This document shows positions 1 through 5,266 of a DNA stretch of 5,297 nt, in pieces. Below the pieces are notes generated by a model. That model did no database searches, was not told where the DNA came from, and saw only the letters and a program-made list of their open reading frames with translations. Source of the DNA: Candidatus Sulfopaludibacter sp. SbA3 (GTDB lineage: Bacteria; Acidobacteriota; Terriglobia; 20CM-2-55-15). Location: contig CAMAWS010000268.1 of the NCBI GenBank assembly GCA_945861845.1, positions 1 through 5,297 on the forward strand, written 5' to 3'. Position 1 is the first letter of the stretch; the number at the start of each line of letters is the position of its first letter. The position numbers and the translations under genes were made by a program.

Positions 1-345
1 TTTCGTAGCCGAAGACCGCGGCGTGACCGTGAACTCGCAGTTGACCTCATTGTCGCGGCTCAAACTCACCTCGAAGGGGTTGGGAGCGGTTTTCGTGGCG
101 ACGGGCTTAATCGCGCCGAGGACCTCCCGCCCCTTCGGTTCGGGGCTCACGCTGTAGGGTCCGAAACTTCTGAGCGGGAATCGGGCTGTTCCATCTTCCG
201 TATCGAGTGTCATGACTAGTGGCCCCCGCACGGTGACCGTGGCCGGCTTGGACAGCGGTTTCCCGTCAGACCGCGAGACCTTGACCGTGATGAAAGTGGG
301 TGGCCCGGTCAGATAGAACTCGATGTCGGGCCTATTGGAAGACAT
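1..345 (-). CDS. Hypothetical protein, N-terminal part, possible beta-sandwich (Ig-like) domain; 3' end outside window
   Basis: An open frame of 115 codons runs from ATG at 345-343 to the window edge with no stop, so the protein is longer than seen. The ATG is the first start after an in-frame TAA at 357-355. Codons favour G or C in third position, as in the neighbouring genes, which supports real coding. The protein starts MSSNRPDIEFYLTGPP and alternates short hydrophobic stretches (FITVKV, ATVTVRG, FEVSLS, CEFTVT) with polar turns, a pattern typical of Ig-like or carboxypeptidase-regulatory-like beta sandwiches. No signal peptide or membrane segment is visible in this part. No good Shine-Dalgarno precedes the start. 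The start codon lies inside a 10-bp inverted repeat. I do not recognise the family and assign no function. It lies beyond the tRNA remnant and is probably unrelated to the toxin-antitoxin pair. Confidence 0.6.
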   Translation of the reverse strand, partial: MSSNRPDIEFYLTGPPTFITVKVSRSDGKPLSKPATVTVRGPLVMTLDTEDGTARFPLRSFGPYSVSPEPKGREVLGAIKPVATKTAPNPFEVSLSRDNEVNCEFTVTPRSSATK

Positions 346-350
346 CGAGT
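318..350 (-). repeat. 10-bp perfect inverted repeat over the start codon of the left-edge gene
   Basis: ACTCGATGTC (318-327) and its exact reverse complement (341-350) are separated by 13 bp. In the mRNA of the left-edge gene the 5' arm contains the AUG, so folding would bury the start codon in a 10-bp stem with a 13-nt loop. Whether this is regulatory or coincidental cannot be told from one sequence. Confidence 0.6.
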
Positions 351-379
351 GAGCTTAGCTTTCGTAGATTGACTCGTCA

Positions 380-407
380 ACGCCGCAGCGATGACGCCGC
401 AGCGATG
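380..407. repeat. Tandem duplication of a 14-bp unit
   Basis: ACGCCGCAGCGATG occurs twice without a gap at 380-393 and 394-407, both copies exact. It lies in non-coding sequence just upstream of the left-edge gene. Replication slippage is the simplest origin. Confidence 0.9.
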
Positions 408-488
408 TCGTTTGCGGTTGCGTTCAAGGAGTTGTCGCGGAGGCGGAAGGCGGAATCCTTGCCGTAGCTCTAAACTTTTGTTGTGAAG

Positions 489-530
489 TACGCTCGAGAG
501 GAGTCGAACCGCTAACCTTCGGATTCGTAG
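489..530 (-). other. tRNA-Arg-like 3' half, remnant and probable attachment (att) site
   Basis: On the minus strand the sequence reads as the 3' part of a tRNA. It has an anticodon loop CTACGAA (530-524, anticodon ACG, arginine), a 3' anticodon stem TCCGA (523-519), variable AGGTT (518-514), a T arm AGCGG-TTCGACT-CCTCT (513-497), an acceptor 3' strand CGAGCGT (496-490) and a discriminator A (489). The T stem has one mismatch, and no CCA follows (CTT instead). The sequence before the loop neither pairs with TCCGA nor contains a D arm or a matching acceptor strand, so this is not a working tRNA. Tyrosine recombinases of phages and islands commonly use this part of tRNA genes as their attachment core and leave such a fragment at the far end of the insert. 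Assignment to arginine rests on the anticodon and the loop/stem sequence. Confidence 0.55.
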
Positions 531-575
531 TTCCATGACGGGCCTTGCTTCTCAATACTTTCAGCATCTTACTCG

Positions 576-592
576 GGACAAAGCTGGACAAA
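576..592. repeat. Paired 7-bp direct repeats, 10-bp period
   Basis: GGACAAA occurs at 576-582 and 586-592, so the starts are 10 bp apart, about one helical turn. The pair lies 46 bp from the tRNA remnant on the presumed element side. Short direct repeats in phase beside an attachment core resemble arm-type sites of tyrosine recombinases. That role is inferred from position only. Confidence 0.4.
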
Positions 593-598
593 CGGTAC

Positions 599-615
599 AA
601 AAAAGCGGCACCCGC
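599..615 (-). terminator. Weak intrinsic terminator candidate after vapC
   Basis: On the minus strand GCGG-GTG-CCGC (615-605) is followed directly by six T residues (604-599), 53 bp beyond the vapC stop. The stem has only four G/C pairs and a three-base loop, so it is short for a strong Rho-independent terminator. The position at the end of the toxin-antitoxin operon supports the call. Confidence 0.35.
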
Positions 616-668
616 GGCACCCTATGGCACCGGACCGTATGTGTGCTGACTTTGACGGGACCGTGGCG

Positions 669-1085
669 TCAACAGGCGAGCGCGCGGACATGGCCTTTCG
701 CGGCATAGTCGAGGATAGCGCGGTCGCGCGTAACCACCGTCAGGTCGAGAGCACGGGCGGTGGCGATGATAATGCGGTCGGCGGGATCTCCCTGAAGTTG
801 TCCGGGGAGGAAAGAGGAGTCGATCAGGATGTCGACCGACATTTCCGCTAATTCCACCCCGGGCTGAGACAGTAGCAGCTCAAACCAGCGCTGTGGCGTC
901 ATCGGAGACGCAATCCGTCCTTTCGCTGTCAGGAGGCCTCGCTCCCAGGCGGTAATCGGAGAAATGAGCACCGGGACGCCCCGGTCAACGGATTCTCCAA
1001 TGGCGGCAACGGAAGCCTCGGTCATGGTTTCTCCATCGACTGTCCAGATGGCTGCACAGGTGTCCAGCAACAGTCTATTCAGCAC
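669..1085 (-). CDS. vapC: VapC-type PIN-domain ribonuclease toxin
   Basis: This 138-residue protein is a single PIN domain of normal VapC length. Family members are Mg2+-dependent RNases that stop translation by cutting specific RNAs, often tRNA or rRNA; the target here is unknown. The four expected acidic residues are present: D8 in LLLDTC, E48 in ITAWE, D103 in GDPADRIIIATA and D121 in VVTRD, so it should be catalytically intact. The start is GTG at 1085-1083, which puts the catalytic Asp eight residues in, as is usual. It overlaps the end of the upstream partner gene by 11 bp, implying translational coupling and matched synthesis of antitoxin and toxin. No signal peptide or membrane segment is seen, so it acts in the cytoplasm. 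A weak terminator follows. Confidence 0.93.
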   Translation of the reverse strand: MLNRLLLDTCAAIWTVDGETMTEASVAAIGESVDRGVPVLISPITAWERGLLTAKGRIASPMTPQRWFELLLSQPGVELAEMSVDILIDSSFLPGQLQGDPADRIIIATARALDLTVVTRDRAILDYAAKGHVRALAC

Positions 1086-1470
1086 TGCGTTCGCCCCACT
1101 CCGGCGCTGTAGGTTGTGTGAGGTCCACTCCGGGCATCACGATGGTCGTTCCCTTCATGCTGCCGAACAGCGCCGCAGATGCACGCTCGGCCTTGCCGCC
1201 CCCCGGTGAAAGTTCCGGCAACGGAGAACTATCGGCCACGAACGTAACCTTTTCTTCGGCGATATCGACCTGCTCGGTCCTGTAGCCCGGATCCTTCCAC
1301 GCCTGCGCCTGGACGTGACTCCCTTCATTGTTGCTCCACCATGCAGGATAACGGCGCGCGGAAGCAGGAAGCCGTGATCCTACAATCTTTTCGATCTGCG
1401 AAAACGTCAGGGCAAGCCTGGACTTGCCAGAGGCTCGCAGGTGGCGCTCAAGGGGCTTGTACTTGGACAT
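1075..1470 (-). CDS. Probable antitoxin of atypical architecture: small unknown (DUF7662-like) domain plus antitoxin-like C-terminal tail
   Basis: The gene encodes 131 residues from ATG at 1470-1468, with GAGGAG at 1486-1481 ten bases upstream. Residues 1-80 form a compact domain: KYKPLERHL (3-11), LTFSQIEKIVG (21-31), LPASARRYPAWWSN (34-47), then QAQAW (54-58) and a beta-like VDIAEEKVTF (68-77). I recall this pattern from small stand-alone proteins grouped as DUF7662; I could not check the name. Residues 81-100 are a Pro/Gly-rich linker. Residues 101-131 (FGSMKGTTIVMPGVDLTQP, then PEW) resemble the toxin-binding tails of VapB/Phd antitoxins. No AbrB, ribbon-helix-helix, or Phd/YefM fold is apparent at the N-terminus. 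Order before vapC, the 11-bp overlap and the repeat-rich leader all support an antitoxin role. If so, the N-terminal domain should be the DNA-binding or sensory part, which is inference. Confidence 0.75.
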   Translation of the reverse strand: MSKYKPLERHLRASGKSRLALTFSQIEKIVGSRLPASARRYPAWWSNNEGSHVQAQAWKDPGYRTEQVDIAEEKVTFVADSSPLPELSPGGGKAERASAALFGSMKGTTIVMPGVDLTQPTAPEWGERSAE

Positions 1471-1480
1471 GGAATTGATT

Positions 1481-1486
1481 CTCCTC
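1481..1486 (-). promoter_or_regulatory. Ribosome-binding site of the antitoxin gene
   Basis: GAGGAG on the minus strand, ten bases before ATG 1470. It is the strongest Shine-Dalgarno in the window. It fixes the antitoxin start and sits partly inside one arm of the 12-bp inverted repeat. Confidence 0.8.
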
Positions 1487-1492
1487 GAATAG

Positions 1493-1533
1493 TTACTTAT
1501 ATAGTAAATTCTATTTACTTATATGTACAGTAA
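1493..1533. promoter_or_regulatory. AT-rich promoter/operator region with four TTACT/AGTAA half-sites
   Basis: Half-sites alternate in orientation on the plus strand: TTACT 1493-1497, AGTAA 1503-1507, TTACT 1515-1519 and AGTAA 1529-1533. The central pair extends to a perfect 7-bp palindrome, AGTAAAT-TCT-ATTTACT (1503-1519). TTACTTATAT is also a 10-bp direct repeat (1493-1502 and 1515-1524), offset 22 bp or about two helical turns. The strong local drop in G+C against its surroundings fits a promoter. TATAAG and TACTAT are possible -10 elements on the minus strand, but no convincing -35 at correct spacing settles the choice. Toxin-antitoxin operons are usually autoregulated by binding of the complex to such repeats. 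Confidence 0.6.
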
Positions 1534-1573
1534 GACAGAATCAATTCCGAAGGGATTCGGTCGTCCGCCCGCC

Positions 1574-2653
1574 CTACGGCTGCGGAAACAGGTGTACGGC
1601 GGAACCCTTGAAAACGGCGTAAACCTCAATTCCCCTGGCCAGGCCGAGATCGGAAATGGCCTGCCGCGTTACGAGGGCAGTGAGGATGAAGCCAACGTCT
1701 ACGATGACCTTCGTCAGGACTCCTGCCGGCACGACATCGGCCACGACACCGCGAAGATGATTCCTTGCGCTGCTCTGCCCGGCCCGGCCTGTTTCGAGCG
1801 TGACATCTTCACCGCGAATGCAGACGTAGAAGTTCTCCTGCGCGCCCCCGGGATCCGCGGCTGAAAGTTCCGTGGCGCCGACCTGCAGCACCGCGAGGCC
1901 GGATTCCCGCCGCTTGATCCGGCCGGCGACAACCGTTTCCACGCCGACTGCGGCGGCGACCTCCGTATGCTGTGGCTGGGTGAAGACGACGTGAGGGGGA
2001 CCCGTCTGCAACACTTTGCCGCCACTCATGACAACCATTTCGTCGCCGAGCGTCAGCGCATCGACCCAGTCATGAGTGACGACTATGACCGGCGTGTGCA
2101 GCTTGCGAAGCAACTGCGCAAGTTCTGACCGCACGCGCTCGCGGGTCGGGGCATCGAGCGCGGAAAGCGGCTCGTCCAGCAAGAGCATTCGCGGCTCCCG
2201 GGCCAGCGCACGCGCAAGAGCCACCCGCTGCTGCTCACCGCCCGATAATTCCGAAGGCCGGCGGGCGAGCAGGTTATCGATCTGCAACATGCCGGCAACC
2301 TTGTTAATGCGTGCTGTCCGCTCGGCTTCAGGCAGCCGCCACACGCCATAGCCAATGTTTTCGCTCACGCGCAGATGGGGAAACAAGGCGTAGTCCTGGA
2401 AGAGAAAACCGACCGGGCGTTTTTGCGGGGCAAGGTTGATACCCGTTTTCGTGTCGGCCCACGTCTCGCCGTTAAAGACGATGCGGCCCGCGGTGAGCCG
2501 TTCCAATCCCGCTATACAACGAAGAACCGTTGTCTTGCCGGCGCCGGATGCGCCGAAAAGGATGGTAACGGAAGCGCCGGACGCGATCCGCAACGAAGCT
2601 TCGACCCGCGGACCGCCTTCGAATTTCCTGTCAATGTCGGCGGTCAGCAGCAA
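1574..2653 (-). CDS. modC: Molybdate ABC transporter ATPase ModC
   Basis: This 359-residue protein hydrolyses ATP on the cytoplasmic face to drive molybdate (or tungstate) import through ModB. The ABC domain is complete: Walker A GASGAGKT (34-41), Q-loop FQDYALFP with Q86, signature LSGGEQQR (136-143), Walker B MLLLDEP (156-162), D-loop SALD (164-167) and switch His in VTHD (H194). Residues ~295-357, opening SARNHLRGVV, match the C-terminal Mop/TOBE domain that binds oxyanion and can inhibit transport when molybdate is plentiful. Length is normal for ModC. The start is TTG at 2653-2651, chosen because AAAGGTG (2667-2661) lies seven bases upstream and the N-terminus then aligns with ABC proteins of this family. 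It overlaps modB by 23 bp. About 100 bp separate its stop from the antitoxin gene. Confidence 0.94.
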   Translation of the reverse strand: MLLTADIDRKFEGGPRVEASLRIASGASVTILFGASGAGKTTVLRCIAGLERLTAGRIVFNGETWADTKTGINLAPQKRPVGFLFQDYALFPHLRVSENIGYGVWRLPEAERTARINKVAGMLQIDNLLARRPSELSGGEQQRVALARALAREPRMLLLDEPLSALDAPTRERVRSELAQLLRKLHTPVIVVTHDWVDALTLGDEMVVMSGGKVLQTGPPHVVFTQPQHTEVAAAVGVETVVAGRIKRRESGLAVLQVGATELSAADPGGAQENFYVCIRGEDVTLETGRAGQSSARNHLRGVVADVVPAGVLTKVIVDVGFILTALVTRQAISDLGLARGIEVYAVFKGSAVHLFPQP

Positions 2654-3311
2654 AGAACCACACCTTTCGATTGAGCCCGTAGACGATGGAAAGAATGACG
2701 AACGAAGTAATCAGCAACACGGCCGACGTAACGGCGGCTCCCGAAAAATCCAGCGACTGTACCTTGTCATAAATGTCGATGGAAACGGTCTGTGTTACGC
2801 CGGGAATGCCCCCGCCAACCATTAGCACAACGCCGAATTCGCCAAGCGTATGCGCAAAACTCAAGACCACGCCGGTAACGATACCGGCCCAGGAGAGCGG
2901 AACGATGACGCGCCAGAAGGTTTTCCAATCGGAAACGCCGAGCAGCCATGAGGCTTCAATGAACTTGCGGTCCACTGACCCAAAAGCGGCAACGATCGGT
3001 TGAACCGCGAACGGCAGGCTGTACATGACGGATGCGGCCACGAGACCTTCGAAGGTGAAAACCAGTCGGCTGCCAAAGATTGATTCGTACCAGCGCCCAA
3101 CCGGACTCCGGGGACCCAACGCGACAAGGACGTAAAAACCAAGAACCGTGGGAGGCAGGACAAGCGGCAGGGCAAATACCGCCTCGGCGAGGAACTTCCA
3201 TTTCCATTTCGAAAATGCGAGCCAGTAACCGAGAGGCAGCGCGATCACGATGAGCACGATCGAGGTCGTCAGCGCCAGTTCCAGCGTGAGGACGAACGCT
3301 TGCCAGTTCAT
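2631..3311 (-). CDS. modB: Molybdate ABC transporter permease ModB
   Basis: This 226-residue inner-membrane protein would form the homodimeric channel for molybdate. Hydrophobic segments lie at about residues 5-30, 41-66, 86-110, 141-165 and 192-215, the usual five for ModB. The coupling helix is visible as EASWLLGVSDWKTFWRVIVP (119-138), fitting the permease EAA motif (EAA-x3-G-x9-I-x-LP) that docks on the ATPase. The start is ATG at 3311, six bases after the modA stop. The Shine-Dalgarno is weak, so translation probably depends on ribosomes finishing modA. The last 23 bp overlap modC. Length and motifs are ordinary; assignment to molybdate rests on the ModA and ModC neighbours as well as on overall resemblance. 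Confidence 0.94.
   Translation of the reverse strand: MNWQAFVLTLELALTTSIVLIVIALPLGYWLAFSKWKWKFLAEAVFALPLVLPPTVLGFYVLVALGPRSPVGRWYESIFGSRLVFTFEGLVAASVMYSLPFAVQPIVAAFGSVDRKFIEASWLLGVSDWKTFWRVIVPLSWAGIVTGVVLSFAHTLGEFGVVLMVGGGIPGVTQTVSIDIYDKVQSLDFSGAAVTSAVLLITSFVILSIVYGLNRKVWFFAADRRH
2661..2667 (-). promoter_or_regulatory. Ribosome-binding site supporting the TTG start of modC
   Basis: AAAGGTG on the minus strand, seven bases before TTG 2653 and inside the modB coding sequence. There is no closer ATG in frame, so this site decides the start. Confidence 0.65.
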
Positions 3312-3317
3312 GCGTGT

Positions 3318-4031
3318 CTATTGCTTTTCCACAAATCCATATCGCTCGAATACACTTCGCGCCTGCGGAGTTTTCAGCCATTCAAAGAACGCCCGCGCCG
3401 CGGGACTCGCGCCCTTCAACAGCACTGCGCCCTGTTCCATGGGCGGATAAGTACCGGAAGGGATGATCCAATACCGTCCGGAAGCCTGCATGGGAGCCGA
3501 CAACGCAAGCGCGAGCGCGACCACGCCAATGTCTGCGGCGCCGGACTGAACGAATTGCGCCGTCTGCGAAATGTTCTCGCCCATGACAAGCTTGCCTTTG
3601 ACCTGGTCGTAAACCTTCGCACCCTGCATTGCGGCAACCGCGGCACGGCCATATGGAGCGTGTTCGGGATTCGCGATGGCGATTTTCCTGACTGACGGGA
3701 GGACGAGGGCTTTCATTCCAAGTTTTTCCACGTCGATGCCGGAGTCTTTCGACGTCCACAAGACAAGCCGGCCGTTCCCGTATACGAAAATTTCGCCGTC
3801 CGTCTTTCCAGAAGACTGCAATTGACGCGGGTATGTCGTGTCGGCTGAAAGAAAAACCTCAAACGGCGCGCCGTTCGCTATCTGGCTGAAGAAGTTTCCT
3901 GAGGATCCGAGGGTGAGGCGAACATCGTTGCCGGTACTCTTCTTAAACTCGCCGGCAATGTCCCTGATGGCGAAGTTCAGGTCCGAAGCGGCCGCGATGC
4001 TGACTACAGCAAGCCAAAGAATAGCCAACAT
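3318..4031 (-). CDS. modA: Molybdate-binding protein ModA
   Basis: The extracytoplasmic receptor that delivers molybdate or tungstate to ModB, 237 residues from ATG 4031-4029. A longer open frame reaches 4127 but lies inside the upstream carrier gene. GGGAG at 4043-4039, seven bases before ATG 4031, decides the start. Family landmarks include AAASD (13-17, oxyanion-ligand Ser at S16), GSSGNFFSQIANGAP with the second ligand Ser near S44, VFLSAD (59-64), ANPEHAPYG (120-128), the hinge/ligand region ISQTAQFVQSGAADIGVVA (154-172) and the C-terminal FFEWLKTPQARSVFERYGF. The ligand Tyr of E. coli ModA (170) appears to be Ala here, as I recall for many non-enteric ModA proteins. The N-terminus is odd: the only hydrophobic leader, MLAILWLAVVSIAAASD, runs directly into the first ligand loop and has no basic n-region. 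Confidence 0.93.
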   Translation of the reverse strand: MLAILWLAVVSIAAASDLNFAIRDIAGEFKKSTGNDVRLTLGSSGNFFSQIANGAPFEVFLSADTTYPRQLQSSGKTDGEIFVYGNGRLVLWTSKDSGIDVEKLGMKALVLPSVRKIAIANPEHAPYGRAAVAAMQGAKVYDQVKGKLVMGENISQTAQFVQSGAADIGVVALALALSAPMQASGRYWIIPSGTYPPMEQGAVLLKGASPAARAFFEWLKTPQARSVFERYGFVEKQ

Positions 4032-5266
4032 ATAAACGCTCCCACGACGCTCATTGAAAGCCCCCAGGCCATCAGCTTGTTGAAGAGCACCTTTCGGTTC
4101 TCGCCTGCCGCTGCATTGGCAATGCAAAGGGCGCCGAGAGTGGAAAGCGGCGAGACATCCACGAGGTGTGCGCCGACATTAATAGATGATGCGATGGCTA
4201 TGGGGTCGCCGCCGCCGATTTTTTCAATCAGGCCCGGTATGGTCGGGAGAAACGCCGGCAATACAACGCCGGAGGAACTGCTGTAGACGGAAATCAACCC
4301 GGTTACGAAAGCGATAACGCCTGTGACGGAGGTCTCCGTCGAGAACCGGGCGAGAATCGTCGTAAAGAGATCCATTCCGCCTTTGCGTTCAAGAATCGAT
4401 ACCAGGACCGTCACGCCGCAGACCATCAGTATGACGCCCCAAGGCATTACTTTCATTGCGGCCGATTCATCGGCGGCACGGAACAGCGTGAGGATTGCGG
4501 CGGCGATGAACGCTCCCATTCCAACATCAATACCGAAGAAGGAAACCGCAATCAGGAGAGCGGCGATGAGCGCGAGTGTCAGCTTCTGGTTCCAGGTCAA
4601 CGGCTCTTCCCTGGCCACAAGATAGTCGTCCGCAGGATGTTCGGACGACTTCGAACCTTTCGAAAATAGTTTGTATCCGCCAAAAATAAAGTAACCCGCC
4701 AGACCGACGAATCCTTCGGCGATCAGGTTATTGAAGTACGTCGGCCATTCCTGCCCTGTGATGTTGATTCGGGCGAGTAATCCGTTCGCGATGACGCCCG
4801 TGGGCGCGAAAGGCGAAAGCGCTCCAGCATTCGCTCCGGTACACACCACGACAGTCATGAGGAACCCGCTCACTCCGATCCTGCCGGCGACCGCCATCGC
4901 CACGGGCGCCAGCATTGCGGTCGTCGCAATGTTGCCTGCGCCGATCGACGCCAGCCCGGCGGCCAGGAAAAAGAAAATCACCGGAATCATTCCGACATTG
5001 CCGCGTGCAAGCTTCACGCTTCGCCGCGCGAGTGCGTCGAGAGTGCCATTTACGCTCGCCAGGCTGAAGAAAAGCGTCACACCTATAAGGATTAGAAACA
5101 GGGCGGATGGGAAACCGGCCGTTATTTCGGCCACGCGCATGCCGCCGAATCCGACACCGACCAGGAATGCCAGCGTAACCGCCAGGAATCCAACGTTGAT
5201 CTCGGAGATGCAACTGACGATTATGGCGATCGCGAACGCCAATATAGACAGGACCGGGAGACTCAT
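4004..5266 (-). CDS. MatC-like membrane carrier (ion transporter superfamily, possible dicarboxylate/malonate type)
   Basis: A very hydrophobic protein, 420 residues from ATG 5266-5264, with about ten to twelve membrane segments. The first half (INVGFLAVTLAFLVG, then ARGNVGMIPVIFFFLAAG and SIGAGNIATTAMLAPVAMA, ~107-124) resembles the N-terminal domain of MatC malonate/C4-dicarboxylate carriers. Related short motifs recur in the two halves, SPFAPTG (151-157) and SPLSTLG (372-378), as expected for the inverted-repeat hairpin loops of SLC13/ArsB-type carriers. A hydrophilic cytoplasmic loop (~203-226) separates them. The substrate cannot be named; an anion is likely. It is a secondary carrier, not part of the ABC complex, yet its last 28 bp overlap modA, so it is co-transcribed with modABC. 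Neither ATG 5266 nor the alternative GTG 5284 has a clear ribosome-binding site, and the frame stays open to the window edge, so the start is uncertain. Confidence 0.75.
   Translation of the reverse strand: MSLPVLSILAFAIAIIVSCISEINVGFLAVTLAFLVGVGFGGMRVAEITAGFPSALFLILIGVTLFFSLASVNGTLDALARRSVKLARGNVGMIPVIFFFLAAGLASIGAGNIATTAMLAPVAMAVAGRIGVSGFLMTVVVCTGANAGALSPFAPTGVIANGLLARINITGQEWPTYFNNLIAEGFVGLAGYFIFGGYKLFSKGSKSSEHPADDYLVAREEPLTWNQKLTLALIAALLIAVSFFGIDVGMGAFIAAAILTLFRAADESAAMKVMPWGVILMVCGVTVLVSILERKGGMDLFTTILARFSTETSVTGVIAFVTGLISVYSSSSGVVLPAFLPTIPGLIEKIGGGDPIAIASSINVGAHLVDVSPLSTLGALCIANAAAGENRKVLFNKLMAWGLSMSVVGAFICWLFFGLL
4039..4043 (-). promoter_or_regulatory. Ribosome-binding site of modA
   Basis: GGGAG on the minus strand, seven bases before ATG 4031. 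It lies inside the 3' end of the carrier gene and selects the short modA start over the longer open frame. Confidence 0.7.

Larger units (their letters stand above)
346..668. other. Gene-free stretch between vapC and the left-edge gene
   Basis: I see no convincing protein gene in these 323 bp; the short open frames lack coding character and ribosome-binding sites. The stretch holds, from right to left, a weak terminator (599-615), a pair of 7-bp direct repeats (576-592), a tRNA 3'-half remnant (489-530), a short tandem AGGCGGA doublet (441-454) and a 14-bp tandem duplication (380-407). This mixture of a truncated tRNA and small repeats is what is expected at the scarred end of an integrated element. 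Confidence 0.6.
1471..1548. repeat. 12-bp perfect inverted repeat bracketing the toxin-antitoxin leader
   Basis: GGAATTGATTCT (1471-1482) has its exact reverse complement at 1537-1548, enclosing 54 AT-rich bases. The arm nearest the gene begins within the last two bases of the ribosome-binding site and ends immediately before the antitoxin ATG. A transcript entering from modC would contain both arms and could fold over the start region. A transcript beginning inside the 54-bp spacer would contain only one arm. Confidence 0.8.

Noticed and set aside
352..380. Possible promoter for the left-edge gene: TTGACG (380-375) and TAAGCT (357-352), 17-bp spacing, minus strand
   Set aside because: The -35 is good but the -10 matches only about half of the consensus, and it would imply a leaderless mRNA. 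Too weak to list as a feature.
489..560. A complete tRNA gene
   Set aside because: No D arm, no 5' acceptor strand complementary to CGAGCGT and no 5' anticodon stem pairing with TCCGA are present.
1471..1548. The 78-bp unit with 12-bp terminal inverted repeats as a miniature transposable element
   Set aside because: No target-site duplication flanks it, and its position over the promoter and ribosome-binding site of the toxin-antitoxin operon is better explained by regulation.
1547..1560. Hairpin CCGAA-TCCC-TTCGG on the minus strand after modC, as a terminator
   Set aside because: The stem is only 5 bp and no T-run follows; it overlaps the inverted-repeat arm by chance or as part of that structure.
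1523..1864. Plus-strand open frame of 113 codons
   Set aside because: It lies mostly opposite modC, has no ribosome-binding site and shows no protein-like pattern; a shadow of high-GC coding on the other strand.
4032..4127. Upstream extension of modA by 32 residues
   Set aside because: The extension lies wholly within the carrier gene, has no Shine-Dalgarno and places a hydrophilic Cys-rich stretch before the leader; ATG 4031 has GGGAG at proper spacing.
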